In this document: positions 11,801 to 26,705 of the stretch, one piece after another
How positions within the stretch are numbered: position 1 is the stretch's first letter
Layout of the letters: every line of letters starts with the position of its first letter
Source of the DNA: Blastomussa wellsi
Lineage: Eukaryota; Cnidaria; Anthozoa; Scleractinia; Plerogyridae
Reading direction: 5' to 3'
Length of the DNA: 64,000 nucleotides
NCBI GenBank assembly: GCA_947652115.1
Contig: OX393570.1
Location: 3,520,817 to 3,584,816, forward strand
Notes under the pieces: model-generated
What the model was told of the DNA's origin: nothing
The model's database searches: none
Seen by the model: the letters and a program-made list of their open reading frames with translations, nothing else
Program-made: the position numbers and the translations under genes

Positions 11801-14800
11801 CATGATGAAATTCTGATCTTCAGTTTCCGAGCAAAGTGTTTGTGTTTGTCTTGCTGAGGAAGACAGAAACTGCTTCGGCCAATTTCATTTTGTTTACTAG
11901 CTAGCCAAAGTGGCTAGTGGAAATTGAAAACCTACTAACCAAAACTAAATTTCTACTAGTCTGTGGCTAGTTGGCTACCGTTAGTGTCGAGCCCTGGATA
12001 TACAAAAATTAAAGCACTGACCGTGTAGTCCTCCCTCAAAACACTGTCCGTCGCCACTGATCGCATGTTTGCTACACCAGCCACAATTGTAACTACCCAT
12101 GCAGGTTGAACAGCGATCGTTTTGAATACAGCTGTCCATACAACCCCCTGATGAACCACGAATGACTCGTCCGCATCGGCCCGCCAGACAGATGAGAGGC
12201 AGATAAGATGGAGAAAAACAGTGACCAAGAGTTTCACTCCACACACATTCTTTCCACGCACCATCAGCACCTGAGGAATAAATGAGAATAAACAATTCTT
12301 TGATGTTCTTTACACATGACTTGGTGCCCGGGCACGGTGCCAGAGTACGATTCTCGCTATTTCATAAAGCAACCACGACAGAATTCCGCCATCCAAGGGT
12401 ACTTGAAAGAGTACTTCGGTTTCCAGTCTCTTTTCCACTCCCAGGTACAGGTACCAGTGCTCCTCCGGCAAGTGTGAACATGGCCATGACTCACTCACTC
12501 ACGCTCTTTACGGCAGGTGGCATATTGGATAGGAACATACATGTAGTCCCCCCACAACTGCCGGCCCTTCGCCATGACTCGAGTGTTGCTACAGGTCTCT
12601 CCTATTTCCTTTCCTTCTCCACTGGTCTTTGGCGGCCCTCTTTCGTTTTCCGTCAGGTGTCCAGTGCAGAGAGGTTTTGGCAACGGAAGTTTCTTGGCTG
12701 ATGACATGGCCAATCCATCTCCAGCGTCTCCTAATCAAGATGGTTAGCGCATCGTTCAAACAGGTCTTCGCGTGAGATGGTATTAGGCCAAAAGATGCGT
12801 AGAATCCACCGGAGGCTAGAACACGGCCATAGTTAGCTAAAAATTAAGCTATATCGAAGCAATTGAATTACACTTAAAGTTGCCAGTACACTTTTGAGCT
12901 CTCTCCAACAAGAAAATTCCCTACCGGAACTTTGCGCTAGCAACAAACATAACTTTTACCATTATATCATAACATCTCAAATAACATCTCTGTTAGCATT
13001 CACATTTTTATGAGTATTAGGATCACGCAATCTTTCGTGACAAGCCAATCTCTGAGGGAGCGCTATGGATGGCGTAGCCTCCTACACTTTTGGTTAATTA
13101 CGAAATGTGCATTTCCACTCAAGAAAAGATTGCGTGACAAGTCAAAAGAACATCACCCGTAAGAAGATAAAATTATTGTCACATGACAAACCTTTTGACT
13201 GGAGGCAGGCGGTGCAACTCTTGTGCATTGTGCATGGCTGAGGGCACATATTTGGCGGGGACTTGATAATGATTTGTGAAAGTGCGCTTTGTCCTAAATT
13301 TCCCCAGCAGTTCCAGCTGTAACGGTATGTCACATTTGAAACAAATAAGATAACTTCAGATTTCCACCTCAGCTGTGGAGTCCATAGACAGTTGATATTG
13401 AGACCGAGGCAAGTGCTGCAAGAGGTCGCCTCGCACGTGTTCTCAATACAATCATCGGAGGTTAACTGATGATCTTGTGAGGTTTCATCGCACGGGTGTG
13501 CTTGGTCGCAGTTTTCAGACGATTTTATGCACTTCCCGCCTGTTGGACAGCGAACACACCACTTGCAGCTTGGTTTGGAGCTGGGGAAAGGGAAGGCAGC
13601 AAGGCATGTGGTGCACGAGTAGAATGTACCACATGTGCGAGCAGCCACACCAGAACAGTCTGTACCATTATAATGGACAACCTAAAGAAGGAACCAAAAG
13701 CGTTACTGAATGAATGGCTGAATGACTGAATGGATTGATGGACGGACGGACGAACGAACGAACGAGTGAGTGAATGAATGAACGAATGAATGAATGAATG
13801 AATGAATGAATAAATGGACTGACTAACGGACTTATTGACTGACTGACTAACTGACTGACTACTGAACTGAATGACTGACTGGCTAACGGACTGACTGACT
13901 GACTGGCTAACGGATTGACTGATTGACTGGCTAACGGACTGACTGACTGACTGGTTGATTAGTGTATATGATTGCTTGCTTGACTGAGGATTGATTGAGT
14001 GACAGACAGGCAACATAATAGATTCATCATTGATGAACTGATTTACTTCTGATTTACTTACTGATTTATTTACTATTTTTATATCTGCTAGTTTTAATTT
14101 TTTATACTGAACATCTTAACATTTTAGCAGTGTCCAAATTAGCTCGTTTAAGTTCAAGTAGACTTTTTGCCTGGATAAAAAAATTAGATTAAAATTTCCT
14201 GAAAATTATACCTGCGTGACATTTGTTTCAGCGTGACAGATGACAGGCAGTGGCGAGGTCACAGAGTAACAAGCACTCTTATTGGTGGCGGACGTTACAT
14301 TTCCACCTTGCGTGACATTCTGTACTTCACACCAGCTGCAGGTTTTTACAGCAGTGCAGAGCTCCTTGGAAGTTAAGGCTTGACACAGATCGGATGGGAG
14401 GGTGAATCTGAACATCGACCCTTGTGTTTGACCATCAAATCCACCAAAAAGGTAAACTTGGTTTGAGATAGAGACTGCCGCAGCAGACAAAAGTCCCCCC
14501 GGCTTACTTCCCAGCAAGCTGCTATCTAAAGATAAGAGAAGACAAAACGGAAGCTGTTACAGGGATTGCGTGACAAAACGTTCATGACTTGAAGACTGGT
14601 TTGAGATAGAGACTGCCGCAGCAGACTAAAGTCCCCCCGGCTTACTTCCCAGCAAGCTGCTATCTAAAGATCAGAGAAGGCAAAACGTAAGCTGTTACAG
14701 GATTGCGTGACAAAACGTTCATGACTTGAAGACTGAACGACTTTTCATCGAGACTACACAAGGTTTTTCAAGTCAAACATTAGTACAAATAGCTCTCATA

Positions 14801-17800
14801 ATCGTAAAATTAAAGTAAGCTAGACTACAATGGTTGTTACATGATCAAAACAACTCGCCAACTAACGGTCGTGTCCGTTAGTGTCCACCACACACCCCAC
14901 CCTTAATAACATTCAGTTCAGCATTCTTTGTGGGTTGGTGATGGGGTGGGGTGGGGAGACTCCGTCACTGAGTCATATTTTGTTTAGTGTCTCAAAAGCA
15001 TTAAACGAATATTGCATCCATTTCTTTAAAACAGAACATCGTGAAAAAATCGAATTACTGGAAATTTTTTCGAAGAAAAAAGGATACCCTGCGTCTTCTG
15101 TGTAAGAGCAATTCTTATCTCATTCTGGAAATGTACTATCAAAAGCTGCTCCTGTACCAGCAACATTTCTATTTTTGCTATAAAAATGTTTTTTTTTTGT
15201 TAGCATAAGTGTTTTTGTGGCAATACAAAAAACAAATACCTGACAGAAGTTGCCAGTAGTTGCATTTTATGTTGTACACCAAAAGGTGATGCGAGAACAG
15301 CTGATCTGTGGTGTTGCTCCTCCCTCCATATACCACCATATAACCATCCAGCATGGCTGCTGAGTGGAAGTACTTTGGTCGCGGCTGTAGAAATAGGACA
15401 ACAGGGAAGTTTAAACAGAGCACAAAAAGTCTTTTTCTCCTCTGAAGGCAGATTTTTCTTCCTAATTATTGATGAAAGAGTTCATTGTTGGGTCTTTTGT
15501 ATCATGTATTTCATTGTGTTGAAGCATGAAGCGACTTGCTAATCAAGGCAGGGTTAACCCTCACCACTCCCCCACCTCAAGAATTACATTCACCAGTACC
15601 CATAAGAGAGGCACTGTGACACTACAGTGTCTTCACTCCCCGGCCTGGACCGCGCAATCCAGAATCCAGCGCACTACCCATTAAGCAACCACACTGCTGA
15701 AAGAAAAGAAGAAAAATAAAATCGTCCTAAGAAGACATGCCTATGGCCTGTCATTTACTTTTTGGGACATGCCAAAACAAAACCTATGAAGGAAAAGGCG
15801 TAATACTGCTTTTTCTCCTTCCTGGTTAAATGTTAAAGGTATTTGTTTTCTTTTTAACTCACTTCATTGTGGGGCAAGGCCTGTAAAACACTCCACTTGT
15901 TTTCACTAAGATCCAGGGAGTATAATTCATGAGATGCGCTCACTGTGTGAATCCTGAACCGGTATCCCCCAAACACGAAGACAATCCCTTTAGAAGAGTA
16001 GTATACTGCTGTGTGGCCATAAATTCCTGTGTCATAAAGAACCAAAAGCCATCAAAACTTTTGTAATTTACCTCTTAATCCAGGAAGTGAGTGCCTCTGA
16101 GAAATTCTCCCTTTAGACAACGAGAAGCTGCTCTCTTTCCTATGTTTCTCTATTATGTGACAAGAAGGTGAAGTGTGGGGGAAACTGAGATGTGAGCGGT
16201 GACCATGGTTGCCAAAAAAGATTCAGTTTTCCCTGACTTTTCAACAATATGCCAAATTTCCCTGACTCAAAATAAATTCCCTGACTTTTTCCTGACCTTC
16301 AAGGATTTTCTTTTTCCTTGGCCATTTCCTTTTTTTCCTGTCCCGTGGCAACTTTCAAAGAACACATAAAGCCTGGAGAATCACATTTTCTTGAATTTGT
16401 TTAAGAATCTGTCACTTAAAATGTAACTTATGTAAAAATCCAAGGGCTGTGCAAAATGCAAACCTTTGGGAGAGGGTCCACTGGCTTTCAAGTTAGTCCA
16501 CTGTTTGGTTACAATGTTATACTTGTAAGAACTCTCGCTGAAACCCTGACTTTTCAACAATATGCCAAATTTCCCTGATTCAAAATAAATTCCCTGACTT
16601 TTTCCTGACCTTCAAGGATTTTCTTTTTCCTTGGCCATTTCCTTTTTTTCCTGTCCCGTGGCAACTTTCAAAGAACACATAAAGCCTGGAGAATCACATT
16701 TTCTTGAATTTGTTTAAGAATCTGTCACTTAAAATGTAACTTATGTAAAAATCCAAGGGCTGTGCAAAATGCAAACCTTTGGGAGAGGGTCCACTGGCTT
16801 TCAAGTTAGTCCACTGTTTGGTTACAATGTTATACTTGTAAGAACTCTCGCTGAAACCCAGTATGCGATCATATCCACCGATAATAAACATGTCATCTCC
16901 TGCAAGTGTAGCAGTGTGACCAGCTACCTTGGGACCCTTACTAGCCAACTAGAGGAAAGAAACACATAAAAAAAGAAATACAGTCTAAATCTGGCCTGGT
17001 GGAGGTTTTATTATTTCAGGCACCATCAATGAAGACAACTGTATTATACCAATCTCTTATTGCTTGTAAGCGCGCTACTCAAACTATTACCGTGTAGATT
17101 ATATCTATTTATGTGTATCACTTTGTTAATTTTTTTTGTATTTTATTTTTAGTTTTTTTTTATTATTTTGTTATATATATAGCATATACATAGATTTCTG
17201 TATATATATTTTAATTACTCGGGAGATACTAGCTCCTTCGAGCTACTCAACATCTCAGTTGAAATAAAGTTGTGTATGTATGTATGTACTTAATTCCTGT
17301 TTATAGCTCGAACACCTGGGGGGACGGTGATACTCGTTGGAAAATTCTAACTGAATGCCTAAAAGAGACCTGCATGGTGGTGGTGGCCCAAACATTTTAT
17401 GAGCCCTTTAAAGATACCATTTTTTCATGCATTATCAACAAAGTATGGGGGGTTTTTTATATATTTTTTCACGTCCAACCATAAACAATACCTTGACAGC
17501 TAAAAGTAACACTGTTCTGAGCAGCGTCTTACATGCCGGAGAGCAAAATTAAACCCCTACACGAGACGACTAGCACCCTGGTCTAATGCTAATTTTTCTG
17601 ACAGTATTTTCATCACATTCTCTACCCAGTGTAAAAGATATGTCCGTCTTCGTACGCTCAATTCTACTCTCGCTTGAGGGGCAACTTAGATACCAATGAG
17701 AGTTTCATACTGGTGACTTGAGGAGTTCCTGAGAGATCCACGTTATTACAATGAGAACTATACATTTGCCAGTTACCTCACTCCAACGAAGTGTTGTTAA

Positions 17801-20800
17801 GTTAAACGACCAGAGAGAATCATCAGCACCGTTCTGTGTCAGCCCTCCATATATCAGCATAGAATTCTGAAAATATTGGCAGACAAAAAAACTGCGCTGA
17901 ATAACTGGCATAAAAGAAACGTGAGCTAAATCAGCAACATTTACAATGGGTGACTTAAGGCAGCTACCCAACTGCAGGGCAGGGTTGTTCAAAGCATGAT
18001 TAAGCTAATACAGTCCATTAGTGCAAAAGATTGCAATGGGTTCTGTGGCCAGAGGCAGAAACAAAACAAAAAATATCACTTACCATGTGAAACACAGCAG
18101 AGTGAAGATATCGAGCAGAAGGAATTCTCATTTCTAACTGATTGACCTCTACAAGTGACCAAGTATTGGAGCTGAGATTAAAACTTTGAAGATCATTCAG
18201 CAGTCCGTAGGTGAAGGAGTAACCTGCGTAAACCAACAACACTCCAGGGCCATGTACCATGGTATGTCCCATACGGGTCAGGTAATCGGTGCTGGTGTTA
18301 GGGCATGTTCCATGACTGAGAAACTCCCACAGGCCTGTACCTGGAGTGATGGCTTGACTGCAGTCTGGGCTGGTAAATCCATCGGAACAGACACAGCCGC
18401 CTAAAGTCTGTTGAGAAAAGTGAACAGTGAGGTGAATGAATACTGGGACAAGAGACTAGATAGCTTACATCAAGGAGACCAAAGTGTGACTGCTTTTCAT
18501 GAATTCATATTCTTTCACAGAGATTAAATCCAATCAGAAGCCTACTGGAAGCTGCCATTGGCTTTTGATTGGATAAGAACTGCATGTAAGAATGCAAATT
18601 AATTAAAAGAAGTTGCACATTTGTGCTTCCTTGTCGTCATGTTGAAAAGACATGGATAGAAAATGGATGCATACACAGTCACGGCTCCACTAGGGGGAGA
18701 GGAGAGGGCATGCTCATGGTATTGCTTCAGGGGTGGGGTGAAATGCTTGGTGTAGAGAAAAGGGAATGTTTATAGTTCTACTGTTGTTCATTAGCCTGAG
18801 TAAACGTGTCCCTCCTCCCCCCATCCAACCCCACCCCTCTCCCCCTAAAGAAAGGGGCCCCATCTTCAATCTTAGAAATGTTCCATATTAGTGTCAGTAG
18901 TAATTCATCTTAACATTGACCCCAGATCTCTGTTGTGCAGGAGGAACACATAACAAACACAGAGGAAAGCAAGTCAATGAAATAATCCATGCAAAAAGGC
19001 ATACAGCAGACAAATTAAGTGCAAAATGATTATTTCAATCATTCTACTTACAAGGTTACAATGCCCTTGACCCTGTGATACACTGCAATTGTTTGGGCAC
19101 ACCAGTTGGTCACAGTTATCACCAGCCCACCCGTCTAAGCAAACACATTGCTCGCCGTGTGATGACATCACACATTTCTGATTTCCATCACAGAGATCTG
19201 GGCATTTCCTGACAGTGAACTTTGCACTGAATTTCTTAGACAGTCCACTAGAGCTCAAGTCAGCTTTGACAAGAACCACCATGTTCCCTAAACGAGCAGT
19301 TACGGACTTCAGTTCAGCTTCATTCCAGCCACAGAACGAACCAAGCTTGTAAAACGACAGGACTTGTGATGAATTGCCCAGTAAGAATGGCGGTAAACCA
19401 TCATACACCTCTACGTGATCAGTTAGGCAGTTGATGTTCATCTCCTTAAATGTGAGAGTAATGTCCCCCCTACTTTCCACTGGGGGAGGGGAAGGACCAT
19501 ACACCACATTATGACTGCTATTACTCAGTGAAGAGATCAGCCACAAACAACTGGCTTTTGCTTTGTTTGCGACTCCTCCACCAAGCTGCGTCGAAATGAA
19601 ACCCTGAGTGATGCTGGTCAGGATGCTCCGAGTATTACACTCATGAAAACACAAGCCACCATCCCTACAATAAGAATAAAGAGGTTAATGTCAGTCCTAA
19701 CAGAGTGAGTTTCAATGATCAAGTGTTACAGAAGCAAACCCAATGAAAGTACCGGTAATTACTTTCTACAAAGAACGGAGACATTCCAGTGGACCAATCA
19801 AAACTCAAAGAAATAACACATAGCCAACACAAAGCGCGGGAAAACATGCACATGGAAGTTACGATTTGGTTTTGATTTTAATTTTGATTGGTTGAAAATG
19901 TGGCGCAAGATTTTTGGTAATCCACCGTGTTTCCTTGCTCTAACCTTTGTTTCACAGTACCAATTTTACAATGTTTTCCTAACGTTTTTACGTCAAATTC
20001 CCAGAAAGTTTGAGGCGCCAAAAACCAGAAGTCGCGTTGGTTTGTTTTTTGCATTTGACCGCTGTGCACTGACCTTGACAAAACCCAAGAATTTCTCTGA
20101 CCAAATACTAGACTTCCTGACTATTTCCTAACCTTGAGACAGTAAATCCTCGACTCTTTCCTGACTTATGGTGACCATGCTAATGCCAACAACATATCCA
20201 AATGCTGTTGGTTTTTTGAACTTAATTATCTACACCATAATTGAATGAAATGCACATTAAACTACATACTTGGGATTTCCCTTGAGTCCTGGCATGCACT
20301 TGTCACAGTTGTCCCCTTTGGTGTCATCTGTACAGAAGCATTTTCCTGTCGCCATGTCACACAAGTGCTGATCTGGATCACCGTGACCGTTACACTGACA
20401 AGGTTTACACCCTGCAGCAGTGGTTGCGTTACCAAACGATCCAGGAATGCAGAATTCACAATGTGTACCCTGGGTATGATCTATGTTGACAATAAAACAC
20501 ACAAACGTGCTGTGGTACGGTACTAGAAATACATGACATACAATGAGATTGCCTGGGAGAGAAAAGTTCGGGAAAGAACAGTGTTGGTGATGACCATTTT
20601 GATGACCTGAGCAGAAATCATAATTATTCAGAGTCAAGTGAAAAGTTGTTGTCAGTTGATGAAGTTATGACTTTGGCCCATTGTAACTGATTGGTCAGTT
20701 TTGCCGTGATGTCAAGTCAGTAATACAGGCCTTGTGGTCACAAAATCGTGGTGAGATGGTTTTGTCATACTTTGAATATCTGAGTTCAACAGCAGGTTCG

Positions 20801-23800
20801 AACATGATCGAGTCAGTCATTCAGTTCAGGCAGTCTGGTTCAAAGTATCCAAAAGGTATCAATATTAAAGTCATTTTCCAGGTTGGTGTACAAAAATACT
20901 TTAAAATAACAGTTTTGTAAGGGAGAAAAAGGCTAAAGTAATGAAAAACTGAAAATAAGAAAGTATGGTTATAACTGGGGCATAAAATTTAAAAAAAAGC
21001 CCCTTTTTATAAAGATGCTACATCTGTGGCATAGTGCTGTTACTCTAGCTCATGACACAATAATAATATAATAATAATAATGATAATGATAACAACTCCC
21101 AGCTCCCAGCTGTGTGTGACAAGATCACATCCAGGAGACTGCAACTAGCTGGCCACTGTCACAGAGCTGAGCACGCAGAAGCTTGTGTTGTGGCAGCCAA
21201 CTCACGGCCAGAAAGGAAGGGGTCGCCCCAGACCTGATTATGTGGAAACACTGAAGAGGGACACGGGAGCGACGAGCGTCACCGAACTGGCCACGTTGAT
21301 GAGCAGCCGCGAGGTGTGGAGGAGTCATGTTAGGTCCTGTCTTAGGACGACCTGAGTGAGTGAGTGAGTGAATGTATTAGGATTTCCTTTTGTTTACCTT
21401 GACACTCGTCACAGATACCAATGCCTTCTGAACAGTCACTGTGCCCATTACAGCCACAATCAATCGTACAGTTTTCACCCAGCCAACCCAGATCACAGTC
21501 ACACTTAAAGTCAGCACCACAAATACCATGGGAACCACAGTCATGATAGCATCTGAATTAAAGAGAAAATAAACTCTGATTATATTAATTGCTGTTGAAG
21601 TTTTCCATTGAAGATGATTTCAGACTATGGTTGTTTGAATTGCATTTTCCTTTGTCGTAGATTTATAACAGATCAAACTAGTTTGGAATCCACCTAATCT
21701 AGAATATTTTCAAAATACAAAATGTGCAATAAAATGACGATTTTAGGATCTATTCTGGCACCTGTTAATTTCATGACTGTTTGATAACCCTTTAGGGGTT
21801 GCCAATGGTAAATAAGAGACTGTACAAGACTGCCATTTTTCACAGCAAGACCGAGACTTTTTTTAAGGCTTTGGATTGTGAGACTGAGATTAAGACACCA
21901 AACGGCTTTGCAAAAAAAAATCAAGACTGCGAGACCTTCAGAACCACTCAAAAACAAGACTGCAAGACACATGAAATTTGAGTACAATTTTGCAAGACCC
22001 TTAATTTTTCAGGGACCATTCACCACCCCTTCCTTTCTAATTAACGTTGTTTGCCCAATTTAAATGTCATTTGTAATTTCTCTGTGTCTTAACATGGACA
22101 TCTCACTTGTTAAAAAGACAGAGAGTTACTGAATTTATTTCCTTATGAATTAGTTTACAAAGCCATGTAGCCTTGTAGGGGTCAACAGAATGGGCCTCAC
22201 CAAATTGGCAGTAGCTTTGCAATAATTTTCCACAAGGATCATCATTGTTCCCCCACGCAGGGTTTTCCTTTTCGGCCGTCTACCAGCGATTTTTGCCACA
22301 TGTGAACGGCTCCGTCACCGGCAACTAAAAGAATCCTTGCTGTTATGAAATTTAAAAGTTATATAATTTATACAAGCTGTCTCCGCCAGCTTCACTTTCA
22401 TCAACTTCAACTTTATTTGAAAAGGAAAACCCTGCCCACGGGGGGAGGGGAACAATGGGGATCCCTCCATATCCTCCAAGGCACACAGTTCTTTACTAAT
22501 GCTTTGGCTTGTTTTCACTGAAAAAATACCGCAATCTGTGTGAAAGAGTACTTACGTTTTGTTACAAGCTATTATACCATCACCAGTGAAGCCTCTTTTG
22601 CAGATGCAGTTGAACGAGTCAGGTACATTGGCACAGGAAGCATTCTGATGGCACTGAAAAATACCTAGCTTGCACTCATCCACATCTGGGCACTCTGAAT
22701 ATGACCATAAAGTGCTGAAAAAACATAGGGGGAAATATTAAATACTCTAAATAGTAGTGTGTTGTGCAAGTTCTTCACAAGGCTAATGAAGTAACCTAGG
22801 TTTATTGCTACTCCCTGTATTTCTTTCAGGTTGTCTAGCAACCATTTAACTTCTGGGTGGGAAAAGTGCTGTGACAGTGAAGTGTCTAGCTGAACAACAC
22901 AACATCACACCATGGCATCCGCAATTCATCTTTCACTGAATCACTCAGACGTAGTAGGTTGCTAAACCAAATGTATAACGAGGGTCTTTAATTTCAGAAC
23001 TTCACGGTAAAAGAAACTATAACAGGTGATAATGATAACGATAACGATAATGCCAATGATAATGATAACTTTCTTTGCTAGACACAATTATTGGTAACCC
23101 AGTAGTTTACATTGTGGGCCAAACAAATAATAAAAGCTGTATTAATACAAAAAACTATTAAAAAAATTGATAGGACTAAAAAATTTTAAAAATATCATAC
23201 ATGGTATACTGTTGTATGTTACAATACAATTATTTTAGAGTAATACCACACCTTCCATTTGTTGGAAAGATAACTGGGCACTGTCCACTGTATGGTGAGC
23301 TGAAATCACCTGCATAACATCTGACATAAAGGAAAAAAGGAAGGCCATAGTTATGGCAGGTGTATGCACACAAATTCTCCTTGCGTTTATTTATTTCTTG
23401 TTACAGTCTATAACAGGATTTGTTGAGAGATCACAAGGAAAGTAACTTTATTCAAATGAGATACTTGCTAGAGTTGGGATACAGTTTCGTGATACTGGTC
23501 CAGTGCTCGAAATTAGCTGTTGCCTGTTGCCCCCTTTGTTCGGGCAACCAGTTTTTAGAAAAAGTAAACGGCTGGTTGCCCAAGATTGTCCAGAATTTGC
23601 CAGAAGGACAACCTGGATTTTTTCTAATTTCGAGCACTGCTGATCTGGCTAGAAGTATTAATTGTGACCATAATCCTGTAGAAAACAATTCCAAAGAAAA
23701 CTGGCCAAATCACCAGGAAATCCTTAAAAACACTTTCATTAACAGTAATAATGGACACCAAGTAGCCCATCAGGCAGGAGCTTATCCTGGTTTCCATAGC

Positions 23801-26673
23801 ATGAACCAACAGAGAGTATCAGTCAACTCTCTCTCGACGAACACCTCTATAAGACGGACACCTCTATTAGACCTGGTGCTGGTCCCGGCCATTTCTCAGT
23901 CATTTTATTATAACCAAACTCTCTATAAGACGGAAACCTCTATAAGACGGAAACCTCTATAAGGTAGACAACGGACACTTTGAAAACATCCACGGACACT
24001 TGTGAAGTGCTGAATGTTACCGAAAATTACGATTTAGGGACGAAAAATTCTTAAATTATCAAGTACGCGACTCTTTTTAACACCAGATGTTTAATTGACA
24101 GCTCTTTTCTTGTCGGCGGAATACAAAGAGGACAAGTTTTAAAAATTAAATCAGTCATTGCCTCATTCACAAAATAACTTGGAGGTGACAACTGAATTGT
24201 ATTGTAATCTAAAACAGACTTTTCTTGCTTTCTTAGCTGAAAATTCTTGGGGTCATGTTATGCCGACTCTCTATAAGCCGGACACCTCTCTAAGACGGGC
24301 AGTTGAGGCCGGTCTGGATGGTGTCTATCTTAGAGAGAGTTGACTGTATTTCCACTCCCCCCTGGATGGGATGCTAGTCCATTGCAGGAATACCCCAAGC
24401 AGTAAATTTGCCAGTACCCATTTATACACTTGGGTGAAGAGGGGTACTGTGAGAGAAAAGTGTCTTGCCCAAGAACACACAACACAAGTGGCAGGCACAG
24501 AACACAAGTGGGATTAGTGCACTGGACCCCGGATCGGACGGTCCGGGTTTGAGCCTCTAGCTGGGGCATTGCATTGTGTTCTTGGGCAAGACACTTTACT
24601 CTCACAGTGCCTCTCTTCACCCAGGTGTATAAATGGGTACCAGCGAATTTACTGCTGGGGGGTAACCCTGTGATGGACTAGCATCCCATCCAGGGCCTGG
24701 GAGTAGAAATACTCTCTGTTGCTTCATGCTACAGAAACCGGGATAAGCTCCGGCCTGGGCCACTAGGCTCGCATGCAGACTTAAGAACACATTGCAGTGC
24801 CCCGGTTGAGTCCAGAGCGCTAACTGTGCCTCCCTCCTAATAATGGACACTTACCCCTCCACAATGATTCTTAATCCTGATAACAAGTATATCATTCTAA
24901 ATTTTTTCCACTGATTAACCCTTTGTCCCTTAAAGCAAATGGTCTATGTTCGTCAATTTGAATTGTATAAACTGGATATCCATGTATGGTACACCTTTTT
25001 AAAGGTGTTGATCAGTGAATTTCATAAAACACATTAACAAACAAAGAGAAACTGAGAGCTTTGAAAAAAGTGAGTCAGAACATTAATTAAAAACGTTGTC
25101 CATGACCATTATAGTTTGTACACCTTTCAATTATATCTTAATTTGCAGCTTTCAGTGTAGTGGTGCCAAAAAATTAATATTGGCCAGGTTATGACATTAG
25201 CAGTTACAGCTACAATGGCCATCTCACTAGCAGTTAATTCTAAAGGAGGTTTTAACTTTACATGTATTAGCAATTCACAATAATATTATAATATGCACCT
25301 TCCAATGCGTGGGTCATAGTCATTTCCACACCAGCCACATCTGACATCTGCCAAGCAACTCTTACAAGTCGCATGCTTACTGCAGTTGGGGCACTTCTGT
25401 ACCCCTGCATTTCTAAAAACAGAAATGCTGCATGTAAAAACTTTGAAACATACAAGAACTCACACTACTTTTGAAAGGGTGGCACACATTGTAAAGAATG
25501 CTTATCATAAAATTATGAACTCAAGGCACTTGGAATCATTGGAATTAGGGTCTGTGTTAGAATAATGGTGTGCACTGAAATAGGAGAACTTGCTACAGTA
25601 GATTTGAAGAGTGCTTGTACAATTTACAGGGTTGCCTAAAATCAGAAATGTAAAAATTCTCAGACTTTTTCCTGAACCATTCCACCTCTTTTCACGGGCC
25701 TTTAATTTACATGTATCTCTATTTGACCCACCTGTTAATCAAGTGCGAACACTGCCCAAATGGATAGCGTGTGATGTATGTTCCGAATACAAAACAGCTC
25801 TGTGTGTTGTCGCACCAAGCACACTCCATCTTGTCACTTAAACAACTGCTACAAGTTTTGCGACTATTGTTAAATTAAAAAAGGAAATGGTCACAATGTA
25901 TTCAATCTATAACTGGGTTTGGATACAATTTTCACCATTAACGATGGTTTTGCTAGTTATAAAATGTAAGATCCTTTGAAATCACCCCATCAAATTTTAA
26001 GTGTAAAATTTTCTATTGACAGAAGTTTCCTTTACAAAGTATACATAGACTAAAGTAAATGAGATAGGACTTATCCCAACAGAAATATAACACACTTGGC
26101 ATGACACAGTCAGGTTAAAAGTTTTTGCGTTTGCAATTAATCTCTCCCTTTGTCTTCCAGTACATGTATTTTCTTAAACATGTTTCTCATTCGAGATTAA
26201 GACCAAAACTGTGTGAAAAAGGTGGTTGGAACTTATTTTAAATATTAAATACTTGGTTGTCTCAATGTAAGAAAAATCACACCTTCATAATATCAAATCG
26301 TGAATTTAGTACCTTGAACAAGGACTGCTGCAATTCTGAATCACACTGCTCACATCCTGTCCTCTACGGAAACATCCAATATAATCACTCACTGTAGCCC
26401 ACACACAGTCACCACTCTGAAAACAAAATAGGTAGGTAAGAGTTAGGTCTGTGTTCGAGCCTAGTGGCCAACCGCGCCAGAACTTATCCTGAAGAGACCT
26501 ATTTTGAGTATTTCTACTCTCCCCTGGATGGGATGCTAGTCAATCACAGGGTTACATCCAGCATGTCTTGTCCAAGAACACAACCCAATGATCCTAGCCT
26601 GGCTTTGATCTCAGACTAAGGCTAATGAAACACTATGGGCCAAATTAAACCATTAATAATATATATGAGAAAA

Positions 26674-26705
<32 letters not shown>

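Noticed and set aside
12282..12701. 139-codon plus-strand open frame
   Set aside because: Lies opposite a degraded LINE 3' end on the minus strand; no protein similarity recognised.
13525..14016. Minus-strand open frame rich in SQSVSQSV
   Set aside because: Translation of a tetranucleotide array; only its end overlaps the real MEGF8 exon 26, in another frame.
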